Source of the DNA: Chloroflexota bacterium
GTDB lineage: Bacteria > Chloroflexota > UBA6077
Direction: 5' to 3'
Assembly (NCBI GenBank): GCA_021806765.1
Contig: JAJZQR010000051.1
Coordinates: forward strand, 1-26,108
DNA: 26,108 nucleotides
Below, one piece after another: positions 1 through 7,617 of the stretch. Made by a program: the position numbers and the translations under genes. The notes beneath the pieces are model-generated. The model had not been told where the DNA came from. It did no database searches and was given only the letters and a program-made list of their open reading frames with translations. Numbering within the stretch: the stretch's first letter is position 1; each line of letters opens with the position of its first letter.

Positions 1-30
1 GGGGGCGTAGCGTTCAGTCAGCAGCGTCAT
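1..30 (-). CDS. start of an unidentified gene running off the window (partial)
   Basis: On the minus strand an ATG at 30-28 opens a frame reading MTLLTERYAP up to the window edge. A purine-rich GAGAGGAG stretch lies about 10 nt upstream and could be its ribosome binding site. I associate this opening with a family of uncharacterised, possibly mobile-element-linked proteins, but ten residues cannot prove it. The 89 bp between this ATG and the broken end of the UPF0182 gene show no other gene. They hold a short hairpin (TCGGC, loop AAA, GCCGA) near 107-119. Confidence 0.35.
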   Translation of the reverse strand, partial: MTLLTERYAP

Positions 31-119
31 CCGAGCACGCTCCTCTCTCGACCAAGCGGCATCTGCGGGAGATCATCGGTGTTCAAGCATACAACCTTTT
101 TGGTTTCGGCTTTGCCGAG

Positions 120-1874
120 TTAGGTGTAGGCGTCCTGGATCCAGTAGAGCTGCCCGTCGGCCACCACCAGGTAGGGGTCCTTGTCCAGCATCAGGAAGGG
201 AGCGATTATCTGCACCCGCTGCTGGATATTCCGGAAGTACAGGACCCGGCTCTCGGGGTTCAGGTAGCCGCTGAAGAGGATGTTCCCGTCCCGGAAGTAC
301 CAGGCGTAGGCGAGCTTCTTGAGCACGGAATCCAGTTGCACTCCTCCCTCGCCCTGGTAGCTCCCGTACACGTTCTCGTCCCCCTTGGCGTAGTCGAACT
401 CCTGTGCCGTGGTCTTCACGATCACGTACCCGGCGTCTTTCTCTCCATAGTAGATCTGGGGCTTGTCGATCTTGATCTCACCCTGTGGCGGGAGGTCTTT
501 CACCAGCAGGTTGGGCAGTCCCTCGCCCACGATCTCGTTCACCGGGCTCATGGCCAGGCCGTATCCGTGGGTGAACTGGAGCCGCCTGGTGACCCAGTTC
601 TGGGCCTGGGAGGCCAGCTTCTCGGGGGAGAGCTCCCGGGCGGCCAGCACCACCTGGCGGTAGCGACTCCCCAGGTTGTACCGGTCGACGTCCACGTCGT
701 TGAAGTCGTAGTAGAGCCGAATGGCCTGGATCTGGTTGTAGGTATCCTTCAGAGGGCGGACATCCCATAGGCGGATGTTGTTGATGGTGTCGGGGTTGCC
801 GTTGACCTCCTCGGTGGTCACCGCGTCCTCGGCCCTGAAGTCCTGCTCCTGGACCCGATCGAGTCCGAAAGCCTGGCGGGTCATCTTGATGGTGGACTGG
901 ATGTAGGGCCTCTCCTTCTCCAGTTGGCTCGGCTCCACCACCAGCTTCTGCACCACGGCCGGGTAGACGCCGCCGAGCACGACGGCCGCCACGAGCCACA
1001 GGCCGACCCCCCAAAGAGGGAGCGCGAAACCCCGCCGGAAGCCGCTCACCAGGAAGAGGAGCGCGGTCACGCCCACGATCCCCGGCATCGCCCACAGGGC
1101 GGTCTGCCGGGCGGTGGCATCCGTGTATCCGGCGCCGAAGGCCACCCCTCCCGTGGAGTAGACCAGGTCGAAGATCTGGATCCTGTAGGAGGCTGCCATC
1201 GCCAGCGCGGCAGCCGCGGCAAGCACCATCACGTGGATCTTGGCGGCCCGGTGGGCCGCGAACACCCCCGGGTCGATGCCGAGGGCCCCCTCGTAGACGC
1301 TGATCATGTACACGGCGGCAGTGAGAAGGAGAATGAGCAATAGCGCCCAGAAGACCCAGCCCTGCAGAAAGCGGTAGAAGGGGAGGGTGAAGAGGTAGAA
1401 GCCGACGTCCTGGTTGAACAGCGGATCGGCGATGCCAAAGCCTCTGGCGTTCAGGAACTTCAGGGCGGTCTCCCACTGCCCGATCGACGAAAAGCCCATC
1501 ACCACGCTCAGGCCGAGCGCCACGACGAAGCCGATCGTGGCAACCCATCGCCGTGGCACGTCGAGCCCGAGTTGGACTATGTAGGCCACTCCGCTCTCCT
1601 CGCGGATGGAGACGGTCCGCTGTTTGCTCATGATCGACAGGGCCAGCAGCAGGCTCGCCAGCGCCGGGATGAGGAAGGCCACGAACCCCGCGAGGAAGGC
1701 GATGGTCTTGGCCTGAAACACCGTGATGAAGACGCTCTGGAACCCCAGGCTGCCGAACCAGAGCCAGTCGGTGAAGAAGCCGACCGCCCCGATGGCCAGA
1801 TCGCCGACGAGGAAGACGACCGCCAGGATCACTATCAGGATCATCTGTCGCTGAAGAGACTGACCTTCAGGCAC
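120..1874 (-). CDS. UPF0182 family membrane protein, truncated at the C-terminus
   Basis: This is the N-terminal two thirds of a UPF0182 protein, a family of large membrane proteins of unknown function, usually about 900 residues. Here it is 584 residues. Several hydrophobic helices fill roughly the first 270 residues and a soluble domain follows. The GTG at 1874 is chosen as start because AGGAGGT lies 5 nt upstream; an ATG at 1844 is a weaker alternative, and a longer frame reaching 2024 starts without a ribosome site in unlikely sequence. The protein stops abruptly after LYWIQDAYT, where family members continue with a conserved stretch, and the bases beyond the TAA do not resume the family in frame. 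It is probably a broken gene, interrupted at about position 120. Confidence 0.85.
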   Translation of the reverse strand: MPEGQSLQRQMILIVILAVVFLVGDLAIGAVGFFTDWLWFGSLGFQSVFITVFQAKTIAFLAGFVAFLIPALASLLLALSIMSKQRTVSIREESGVAYIVQLGLDVPRRWVATIGFVVALGLSVVMGFSSIGQWETALKFLNARGFGIADPLFNQDVGFYLFTLPFYRFLQGWVFWALLLILLLTAAVYMISVYEGALGIDPGVFAAHRAAKIHVMVLAAAAALAMAASYRIQIFDLVYSTGGVAFGAGYTDATARQTALWAMPGIVGVTALLFLVSGFRRGFALPLWGVGLWLVAAVVLGGVYPAVVQKLVVEPSQLEKERPYIQSTIKMTRQAFGLDRVQEQDFRAEDAVTTEEVNGNPDTINNIRLWDVRPLKDTYNQIQAIRLYYDFNDVDVDRYNLGSRYRQVVLAARELSPEKLASQAQNWVTRRLQFTHGYGLAMSPVNEIVGEGLPNLLVKDLPPQGEIKIDKPQIYYGEKDAGYVIVKTTAQEFDYAKGDENVYGSYQGEGGVQLDSVLKKLAYAWYFRDGNILFSGYLNPESRVLYFRNIQQRVQIIAPFLMLDKDPYLVVADGQLYWIQDAYT

Positions 1875-1955
1875 GGGGGACCTCCTATTGGTATCGGACC
1901 GACAAGTGTGGGCAGAAGCAGCATAACACGTTGACGGACGGGCGGCGGCCAAGTA

Positions 1956-1994
1956 CTCAGCAAGTTCCAAGGGTGGCCTCAGCAGACTCTCAGC
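1956..1994 (+). promoter_or_regulatory. four-unit 11-bp direct-repeat array (response-regulator type site), distal to ftrCD
   Basis: Hexamers CTCAGC (1956), CCAAGG (1967), CTCAGC (1978) and CTCAGC (1989) start exactly 11 bp apart. This is the spacing known for tandem half-sites of OmpR/PhoB-type regulators. Unlike the other arrays in the window, no -10-like hexamer follows at 9 nt (the bases there are CCCGGC). It may therefore be an auxiliary upstream site for ftrCD or act on the divergent UPF0182 gene. Confidence 0.6.
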
Positions 1995-2106
1995 GTACCC
2001 CGGCCCGGCCCCGCATGAGCCCACGGCTCTCCGACACCCGCGACGGGGGGCCTCTCGACTGAGAGGATTACGCGGAGCCCGTCGGTGCGTCCCCTAACCC
2101 CCAAGA

Positions 2107-2160
2107 CTCAGCAACTTCTAATCCCCGTCTCAGGTGGTTCTCACGGTCATGTGCTACACT
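2107..2160 (+). promoter_or_regulatory. 11-bp direct-repeat array plus -10 box: activated promoter of ftrCD
   Basis: Hexamers CTCAGC (2107), CTAATC (2118), CTCAGG (2129) and CTCACG (2140) are spaced exactly 11 bp apart. After 9 nt comes TACACT (2155-2160), a plausible -10 box. There is no separate -35 box, as is usual when a PhoB/OmpR-type activator replaces it. The gene starts at 2277, leaving a leader of about 110 nt. Confidence 0.7.
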
Positions 2161-2171
2161 CGCTGTTGCAA

Positions 2172-2188
2172 ATGCGAACCTTTCGCAA
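2172..2188 (+). promoter_or_regulatory. dyad operator ATGCGA-N5-TCGCAA just after the ftrCD -10 box
   Basis: ATGCGA, five bases (ACCTT), then TCGCAA form a near-perfect dyad that starts 12 nt past the putative -10 box, a position suited to a repressor. The architecture TGCRA-N5-TYGCA matches the operator at 14455-14471 in front of the second NiCoT gene. It resembles the Nur box of Streptomyces (TTGCAA-N5-TTGCAA), so a Fur-family metal repressor is the likely binder. An additional TTGCAA half-site abuts it at 2166. Confidence 0.5.
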
Positions 2189-2276
2189 CTTCTCTCATCT
2201 GGCCGCTCCTGCCTGGAAGTGCTGGCCATGCACAGGGGCGATGCTATTCTTGATCCGCCCTGGGAGGTAAGAGTCG

Positions 2277-4406
2277 ATGGCGACGGCTTTGGTCTTGACG
2301 TTCCGCGAAGCCGTGGAAGCAGCACTGATCATCGGCATCCTGATGTCGCTGGTCAAGAAGACGGCCCACTCCGGGCGGGGCGCAACCTTAGTCTGCGGGG
2401 GTGCGGTCGCCGCCGTGCTGGTGAGCCTGGGGGTGGCCCAAAGCCTGGGGGAGGCCTACCGGGCCTTTGGCTCCTCTGTGGAGGGGATCGCCGGCGTTCT
2501 GGCCGTGGCCCTCTTGAGCTACATGGTCTTTTGGATGGGGGAACAGGCGCGGGACCTGCAGCGCCGCCTGAAGGAAAGGGCCACTGCGATCCTTTCCAGG
2601 GGGCAGTGGTGGGCGCTGGCCCTGCTGGCCTTCTTCTCGGTGCTGCGCGAAGGTATCGAAACGGTCATCTTCCTGCTCTCCGCCACCGAGGCAACGCCAT
2701 CCAGCCAGGTGGTGACGGGCGCGGCTGCCGGCGTCCTGGCAGCCGCGCTCCTTGCCCTACTGCTCTTCCGGGGGCTGGCGCATGTGGACCTGAAGCGCTT
2801 CTTCTCCTGGACGGCCTACCTCCTGATCGTCTTCGGCGCCGGGATCCTGGGCAAAGCCACGGCTGCCCTGCAGGCAGCCGGCTGGCTGCCGGGCACTATC
2901 GCCGCCTGGGACAGCTCCTGGCTGCTGAGCGAGAGCTCCCCGGCTGGGGCCCTCTTGAGCGGGTTGGTCGGCTACGCTGCCAGCCCGACCCTGCTGCAGC
3001 TCTACGTGTACCTCGGCTACCTGCTGGCGGCGCTAACAATCTTCAGCTTTGAGAGGAGGCCGGAGCGCGCCTCGGTGCTCGAATACGCCGACCCCTTCCA
3101 GCCGTTGGGCCACGACTACACCCATCCTCTGTACCGCTTGCTTCGAGGACGCTGGATGCCTAGGCTACCCATGCTCCTCTTGACCCTGGTCTTCGTGGCC
3201 CTGATGGCCGTGGGCTTCTGGAGCATCCCGGTGGGTCCCTTCACGGGCCAGGGCGAGCTTCGCCTGGGGCCGTTTGCCGGCAAGGCGGACAACAACCTCT
3301 TCATCTTTCTGGTTTGGGTGATCTGGCTGCCCCTCATCTCAATTTCCGCGGCCCTCGTCGGCCGTTTCTGGTGTGGCAACCTCTGCCCGCTACGCCTCCT
3401 GACGGAGAGCGCGGCCAGGCTGGGAGAGCGGCTGCGGGGCCGTGCTTCGCCCGCCGCCCCCTACATGCGGGCGGGGTGGATCCTTCCGACCAGCTTCATC
3501 CTGGTCACGGTCCTGGTCCGCGTCTACGACTTCCAGAGCCGTGCCCGGGATGGTGTCTACCTCTTCCTGGCCATCACGGTGCTGGCTCTGGTGGTGGGCC
3601 TATTCTTTCGGCTTGGAACTTGGTGCAGGTACGTCTGCCCCATCGGGGGATGGCTGGCCCGCATCGCGCGCTTGAGTATCCTGGGGGTGCGGCCCCGTTC
3701 GACGGCCTGTGCCATCTGCTCGAGCCGTCCCTGTCTGCGGGGCAACCAGGTGAAGAGCCCCGCGACGCGGGCCGATCGCTGCCCCGTATTCCTGGCCCCC
3801 AACCGCCTGGAATCGAGCCAGCACTGTCTGCAATGCTGGAACTGCGTCAAGAACTGCCCCGAGGAGCTGAGCAGCATGCGGCTGGGATTCCGATTCCCCG
3901 GAGCGGAGCTCTTCAAACCCTACGCCCCGGACCTTGGAGAGGCCGTCTACATCACTGCCCTGCTGGGCATGTACGTGGCGGTCACCCTGCAAGGCCTCCT
4001 CTGGCCCGACCTACCCTTCCTGGTCACCCTGGCGGTGCTGATGGGCCTCCCTGCCCTCGGCTATCTAGCCCTGGCCTTCCTGGTCTCCAAGTTGGCCGGG
4101 ATCCCCTGGCGCGAAGTGCTCACCACCGTGGGCTACAGCTTCTTGCCGATGGAGTTCGCTACGGCCGTCATCGTCATGGGAGACGACTCCCTCGAGTTCT
4201 TCAACATCCTCGTGCCCGCAGCGGCCGTCCTGCTAGGTCTTGGCTTCAGCTGGAGCGTCGCCCTGGGCGCCTCCATCCTGCTCCATCGCGCTCCCGACAA
4301 ACGGCGTGCGATGGCGGGCTACTTGCCGGTGGCCCTGTCCCTCTTCCTCCTGCTGCTCTTCTGGGCGGTCCGCTTCCTCTCCGGCGAGGTGATCGATCTC
4401 ACCTGA
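2277..4406 (+). CDS. FTR1 iron permease fused to a 4Fe-4S polyferredoxin (FtrC-FtrD type)
   Basis: This 709-residue protein joins two partners usually encoded separately. Residues 1 to about 265 are an FTR1-family iron permease with the two glutamate motifs REAVEA (10-15) and REGIE (124-128) in membrane helices. Residues from about 290 to 709 are a NapH/FtrD-like membrane ferredoxin, with FWCGNLC (C366, C370), C450/C454, a C478-C481-C486 cluster and a classic 4Fe-4S motif at C517, C520, C523 and C527. In the FtrABCD system of Bordetella and Burkholderia, FtrC is the permease and FtrD the proposed electron acceptor for oxidised ferrous iron, with a cupredoxin-like FtrB. Cupredoxins occur elsewhere in this window (17463 and 24761). 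The ATG has GGGAGG upstream. The upstream region carries two activator-type arrays and a Nur-like dyad. Confidence 0.88.
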   Translation: MATALVLTFREAVEAALIIGILMSLVKKTAHSGRGATLVCGGAVAAVLVSLGVAQSLGEAYRAFGSSVEGIAGVLAVALLSYMVFWMGEQARDLQRRLKERATAILSRGQWWALALLAFFSVLREGIETVIFLLSATEATPSSQVVTGAAAGVLAAALLALLLFRGLAHVDLKRFFSWTAYLLIVFGAGILGKATAALQAAGWLPGTIAAWDSSWLLSESSPAGALLSGLVGYAASPTLLQLYVYLGYLLAALTIFSFERRPERASVLEYADPFQPLGHDYTHPLYRLLRGRWMPRLPMLLLTLVFVALMAVGFWSIPVGPFTGQGELRLGPFAGKADNNLFIFLVWVIWLPLISISAALVGRFWCGNLCPLRLLTESAARLGERLRGRASPAAPYMRAGWILPTSFILVTVLVRVYDFQSRARDGVYLFLAITVLALVVGLFFRLGTWCRYVCPIGGWLARIARLSILGVRPRSTACAICSSRPCLRGNQVKSPATRADRCPVFLAPNRLESSQHCLQCWNCVKNCPEELSSMRLGFRFPGAELFKPYAPDLGEAVYITALLGMYVAVTLQGLLWPDLPFLVTLAVLMGLPALGYLALAFLVSKLAGIPWREVLTTVGYSFLPMEFATAVIVMGDDSLEFFNILVPAAAVLLGLGFSWSVALGASILLHRAPDKRRAMAGYLPVALSLFLLLLFWAVRFLSGEVIDLT

Positions 4407-4486
4407 TCCTCCGGAGTGCCGCCCTGTTTGAGCAACGAGCCCATCTCATGGCGCCTCCACCATCTGCACCCGGTAGGTAGATGACA

Positions 4487-4514
4487 CCGTCCAATCATTG
4501 GCGGTGCTGGACGG
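4487..4514. terminator. hairpin between convergent genes, possible terminator
   Basis: CCGTCCA (4487-4493) pairs with TGGACGG (4508-4514) across a 14-nt loop, between the end of ftrCD and the end of the minus-strand kinase fragment. No T-tract follows on either strand, so termination is only a suggestion from position. Confidence 0.35.
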
Positions 4515-4943
4515 CTACTTAAGCGGAGGGCGAGCCAGCAGTCCGCCGTTCATCACCAGCGTCTTCAGCAGCAGCGCCAGGTTGGGCGGCAACTGCAGGT
4601 GGCGGCGGCGGACGATGGCCAGCGACTCCGCGATCAGGGTGCCGACCGAGACCTCGCACAGGGGGCGGCCGTAGTAGTGCGAGACCAGGTACTCCAGGTC
4701 CCGACGCAGGAGGTCCCGATCCATTCGCCGCCGCACCACACCCAGGTCCACCAGCGCGTCCACTAGCCGCTCGGCGTCCTGGCTTGTCACCGCCAGCAGC
4801 AGCCTCTGCAGTTGCTCCCGGGTGCGCTCGCCGACGGTTCCGACGGTGATTGGCTCCCGGCCAGAGACTGCAGCAGTAGTCTGAATCGTACCTGTGGAGG
4901 CACTGAGCAAGCGCTGAGTTTGGAGCCGCCGAGCAGCCCACAC
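4515..4943 (-). pseudogene. fragment of a UbiB/AarF (ABC1-family) atypical kinase
   Basis: From about 4850 down to 4515 the frame resembles the C-terminal helical part of ABC1/UbiB kinases: RTREQLQRLLLAV, then DAERLVDALVDLGVV, the YYGRPLCEVSVG segment, and LPPNLALLLKTLVMNGGL. The kinase core (nucleotide loop, KxGQ motif, catalytic Asp) is entirely missing, and the first ~30 residues of the open frame look like random sequence. Intact relatives exceed 450 residues and continue past the point where this one stops, so the piece is truncated at both ends. A response-regulator array with a -10-like hexamer points into it from the right (4865-4918), so it may still be transcribed. I treat it as a gene remnant. 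Confidence 0.6.
4865..4918 (-). promoter_or_regulatory. 11-bp direct-repeat array plus -10-like box on the minus strand, upstream of the two-component genes
   Basis: Read on the minus strand, CTCAGC (4918-4913), CTCAGT (4907-4902), CACAGG (4896-4891) and TTCAGA (4885-4880) are exactly 11 bp apart. Nine nt later comes CAGTCT (4870-4865), which keeps the A2 and T6 of a -10 box. The array lies about 140 bp before the response-regulator start and points away from it. It could serve autoregulation, drive the kinase fragment, or both. Confidence 0.55.
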
Positions 4944-5054
4944 GTGATAGTATCAATGACAGCCAGCCCTCTATGGTACGATTCGTATCGGCGGAGGGAC
5001 CAACGGGCATCCAGGTCGAAGGCAGCACGCATCGAGGAAGGGAAGGGGGCACCC

Positions 5055-5732
5055 ATGCAGCGCATCCTCGTCATCGACGACGACCCGGCCGTGACCAGCG
5101 TTCTCAAGCGCGGCCTGTCCTACGAGGGGTTTGCGGTGGACACCGCCGGATCTGGTGCCGAGGGCCTGGACATCGCGCGGGAGCGCCACCCGGATCTGGT
5201 GATCCTCGACATCATGATGCCTGACCTCGATGGCCTGGAGGTGCTGCAGCGGCTGCAGGCAGCGGATCCGCAGCTTCCGGTCCTCTTCCTGACTGCCAAG
5301 GATGCCCCTACAGACCAGATCCGGGGGCTCGAGCTGGGGGCCGACGACTACGTGGTCAAGCCCTTCACCTTTGGGGTGCTGCTGGCCCGGGTCCACGCTC
5401 TGCTGCGCCGGCACGAGGCCGATAGGCCGTCGGTGCTGCGGTTCGGCGACCTCAGCCTGGACACCGGTGCCAGACAGGCGCGGCGAGGGACTCGCGAGAT
5501 CGATCTCACCAAGACCGAGTACGACCTCCTTTACGAGTTTATGCGGCAGCCCCGTCGCGTCTTGACCAGGGAGATCCTGATGGACCACGTCTGGGGTTAC
5601 GAGTTCGAGGGGAACACCAACGTGCTCGAGGTGTACGTGAGGCAGCTCCGGCAGAAGCTGGAGGCGGCGGGGGAGCCTCGGCTGATCCAGACGGTCCGGG
5701 GCGTCGGGTACGTGCTGAGGGAGGAGGAGTAG
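5055..5732 (+). CDS. OmpR/PhoB-family response regulator
   Basis: This 225-residue protein has an N-terminal receiver domain with acidic pocket D8-D10, phospho-acceptor D52, T80 and K102. A C-terminal winged-helix DNA-binding domain follows (about 130-225), including the NTNVLEVYVRQLRQKLE recognition region and the QTVRGVGYVL ending. Start ATG 5055 follows AAGGGGG; longer in-frame extensions lack a receiver-like start. The histidine kinase begins 3 bp after its stop, so the two are co-transcribed. Winged-helix regulators of this class bind direct repeats spaced 11 bp, which is exactly the pattern found upstream of six loci in this window, so it is the natural candidate regulator of them (inference). 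Confidence 0.95.
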   Translation: MQRILVIDDDPAVTSVLKRGLSYEGFAVDTAGSGAEGLDIARERHPDLVILDIMMPDLDGLEVLQRLQAADPQLPVLFLTAKDAPTDQIRGLELGADDYVVKPFTFGVLLARVHALLRRHEADRPSVLRFGDLSLDTGARQARRGTREIDLTKTEYDLLYEFMRQPRRVLTREILMDHVWGYEFEGNTNVLEVYVRQLRQKLEAAGEPRLIQTVRGVGYVLREEE

Positions 5733-5735
5733 CCG

Positions 5736-7139
5736 GTGTCGCTGCGCTTGCGGCTGGCCCTCTGGTCCGGCGGGCTGATCGGTTTGGCGATGCTGCTGGT
5801 AGGGTTGCTGGCCTACGCCGTACACGGCCGAAACCTCTATGCCGACGTCGATCTCACGCTGAGAACCGCCGCCGAGCACGCGGCCGAGGAGTACGCCAGG
5901 GATCCAGCCTCGGGGCGGATCACGGCTGCATCGCCGGACATCGCGGTCCGCGCGTACGGCCCAGCGGGGGAGGTAGTCGTGTCCTCGCCGAACGCCGCGT
6001 CGGCGCCAACCACAGATCCTGGTCGCGGGCTGTCATCGTCCGAGCCATTGTTCGATCCTATAGTCGCCCTCGCGCCCCCATTCACGCCCGTGGACGCCGG
6101 CCCCGGCACCTTCGGTCTGGCGAAGGGCCCCGATGGCACCCGCTGGCGGCTCTACCTGCTGCCCATTGACGGTTCGGGGGTGTCCTACTTCCTGGCCGGG
6201 GTGCCCCTCGATCGGATCGACGCCTTCATCCGATCTTTCCGCTGGCTCGTGGGGATCCTGGCGGCCGCGGGCGCCGTGGTGACGATCGTGGCCAGTTGGC
6301 TCGTCGCGGATCGGTCTCTCCGGCCCGTCGGGGCGCTAACGAAGACCGCCGCCGCCATCGCTCATTCCCGCCGGCTGAGCCAGCGGGTGCCGACCGGTAT
6401 CCCTCGCGACGAGCTGGGTCGGCTGGCCGCCACCTTCAACGAGATGCTGGCCAGTCTGGAGCACGCCTACCTGGCTCAACAACGCTTCGTCGCCGACGCC
6501 TCCCACGAGCTACGGGCGCCCCTGACCGCCATCCAGGCCAATCTGGAGCTGCTGAAGCGCCGGCCCAATATGTCGGAGGCAGAGCGCGAGGAGGCGGTGG
6601 AGGAGGCCGGCCGCGAGGCGCAGCGGCTCACCCGACTGGTGGCCGACCTACTGGCCCTGGCCCGTGCCGATGCCGGCGTGCCCCTCCGTCGCCAGACCGT
6701 GGAGCTGGATCGGGTGCTCCTGGACGCCCTTGCCGAGGCGCGCCACTTGGCGCGGGGCCATAAAATCGAGGTCGAGGGGCTGGATCCGACGTCGATCCAG
6801 GGCGACCCGGATCGTTTGAAGCAGCTTCTCCTCGTTCTGCTCGACAACGCGCTGAAGTATACCCCCTCAGGGGGACTGGTTGCGCTGACGCTGCGCCGAA
6901 GCGGCGCCACGGCGGAGATCGTCGTCCGCGACAGCGGCGTTGGCATAGCTGCCGATGAGCTTCCACACGTCTTCGATCGCTTCTACCGGGCCGACCCTGC
7001 CCGCGCCCGAGACCCTGGTGGAACCGGCCTCGGCCTTCCCATCGCGCGGTGGATCGCGGAGCAGCACCGCGGCGACGTGACCCTGGCCAGCGAGCCCGGA
7101 CGGGGGACCACGGCCACGGTTCAACTACCCATCGCGTGA
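5736..7139 (+). CDS. membrane sensor histidine kinase, partner of the 5055 regulator
   Basis: A 467-residue orthodox sensor kinase. Transmembrane helices lie at about 9-29 and 168-190, enclosing an extracytoplasmic region of about 135 residues rich in Pro, Ala and Asp with no recognised fold. A HAMP linker follows (about 191-245), then the H-box FVADASHELRAPLTA with phosphorylated H257, the N-box around N371, the G1 box DSGVG (399-403), the F-box and the G2 box GTGLGL (429-434). The start is GTG 5736, with GGAGGAGG in the end of the preceding gene. The signal cannot be read from the sequence. The metal and redox genes apparently under its partner's control suggest a metal or envelope redox cue. 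Confidence 0.95.
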   Translation: MSLRLRLALWSGGLIGLAMLLVGLLAYAVHGRNLYADVDLTLRTAAEHAAEEYARDPASGRITAASPDIAVRAYGPAGEVVVSSPNAASAPTTDPGRGLSSSEPLFDPIVALAPPFTPVDAGPGTFGLAKGPDGTRWRLYLLPIDGSGVSYFLAGVPLDRIDAFIRSFRWLVGILAAAGAVVTIVASWLVADRSLRPVGALTKTAAAIAHSRRLSQRVPTGIPRDELGRLAATFNEMLASLEHAYLAQQRFVADASHELRAPLTAIQANLELLKRRPNMSEAEREEAVEEAGREAQRLTRLVADLLALARADAGVPLRRQTVELDRVLLDALAEARHLARGHKIEVEGLDPTSIQGDPDRLKQLLLVLLDNALKYTPSGGLVALTLRRSGATAEIVVRDSGVGIAADELPHVFDRFYRADPARARDPGGTGLGLPIARWIAEQHRGDVTLASEPGRGTTATVQLPIA

Positions 7140-7142
7140 TCT

Positions 7143-7196
7143 CTCACCCTCCCCTCAGCCTCGACTCAGGCAGGACTCAGGAACCGATGCGACCAT
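7143..7196 (+). promoter_or_regulatory. 11-bp direct-repeat array plus -10-like box upstream of the HMA-ftsH unit
   Basis: CTCACC (7143), CTCAGC (7154), CTCAGG (7165) and CTCAGG (7176) repeat at exactly 11 bp. Nine nt later comes GACCAT (7191-7196), a weak -10 box. This is one of the cleanest arrays in the window and starts four bases after the kinase stop codon. Confidence 0.72.
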
Positions 7197-7290
7197 TGTC
7201 ATCGTAGTGAGCGATGGCAACCGGGGTAGAGCCGGCAAGGAGACGATCTGGCCAAGGAAGGCGGGGCCGAATCCCTGGAAAGGTGTGACG

Positions 7291-7521
7291 ATGAAGACCG
7301 AACGGGTGACCCTGGCGATCTACGGTCTGGGCTGCGGGGGCGGGGGCGCTCTCACCGTCGAGCGTGCCCTGGCACGTCTGAAGGGGATGGTGAACGCCTA
7401 CGTCAACCCGGCAACGGAGACCGCATACCTGGAGTACGACCCGTCTGTTCTCCGTGCACCGGATCTCGTGAAGGCGGTTGAGGGGGTCGGGTTCGAAGCG
7501 GGTGAACTGACCCGCCGGTGA
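7291..7521 (+). CDS. small HMA-like (heavy-metal-associated) protein with a single cysteine motif
   Basis: 76 residues with the ferredoxin-like layout of HMA metallochaperones: a first strand, the loop GLGCGGGGALTVERAL, then LARLKGMVNAYVNPATETAYLEYDP and a final VKAVEGVGFEAG. The usual CxxC metal motif is reduced to CGGG with one cysteine (C15), so copper binding of the normal kind is doubtful. The first HMA-like domain of CopA here (GIGRSGG) has lost both cysteines and is otherwise similar in layout. Start ATG 7291 is preceded by GGAAAGG; the open frame reaches further up, but the added residues do not fit the family. It sits between an activator array and ftsH and is probably co-transcribed with ftsH. 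Confidence 0.7.
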   Translation: MKTERVTLAIYGLGCGGGGALTVERALARLKGMVNAYVNPATETAYLEYDPSVLRAPDLVKAVEGVGFEAGELTRR

Positions 7522-7617
7522 CGGCGAACGGGGGCGTCGCCGATGCGCCTCGACCACCGGCTTCGTCCTGGCTTGTGGCCCGCGCAACTGTGAACCGACG
7601 ACTTCTGAGGAGTTGAG

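Noticed and set aside
478..1548. 356-residue second minus-strand frame inside the UPF0182 gene
   Set aside because: It is a shadow of the UPF0182 frame with Arg/Gly/Pro-rich sequence and no domain.
4883..4984. Perfect 10-bp inverted repeat GAATCGTACC / GGTACGATTC upstream of the response regulator
   Set aside because: Only 10 bp with an 82-bp gap and no further extension; kept out as probably chance, although it flanks the regulator promoter region.
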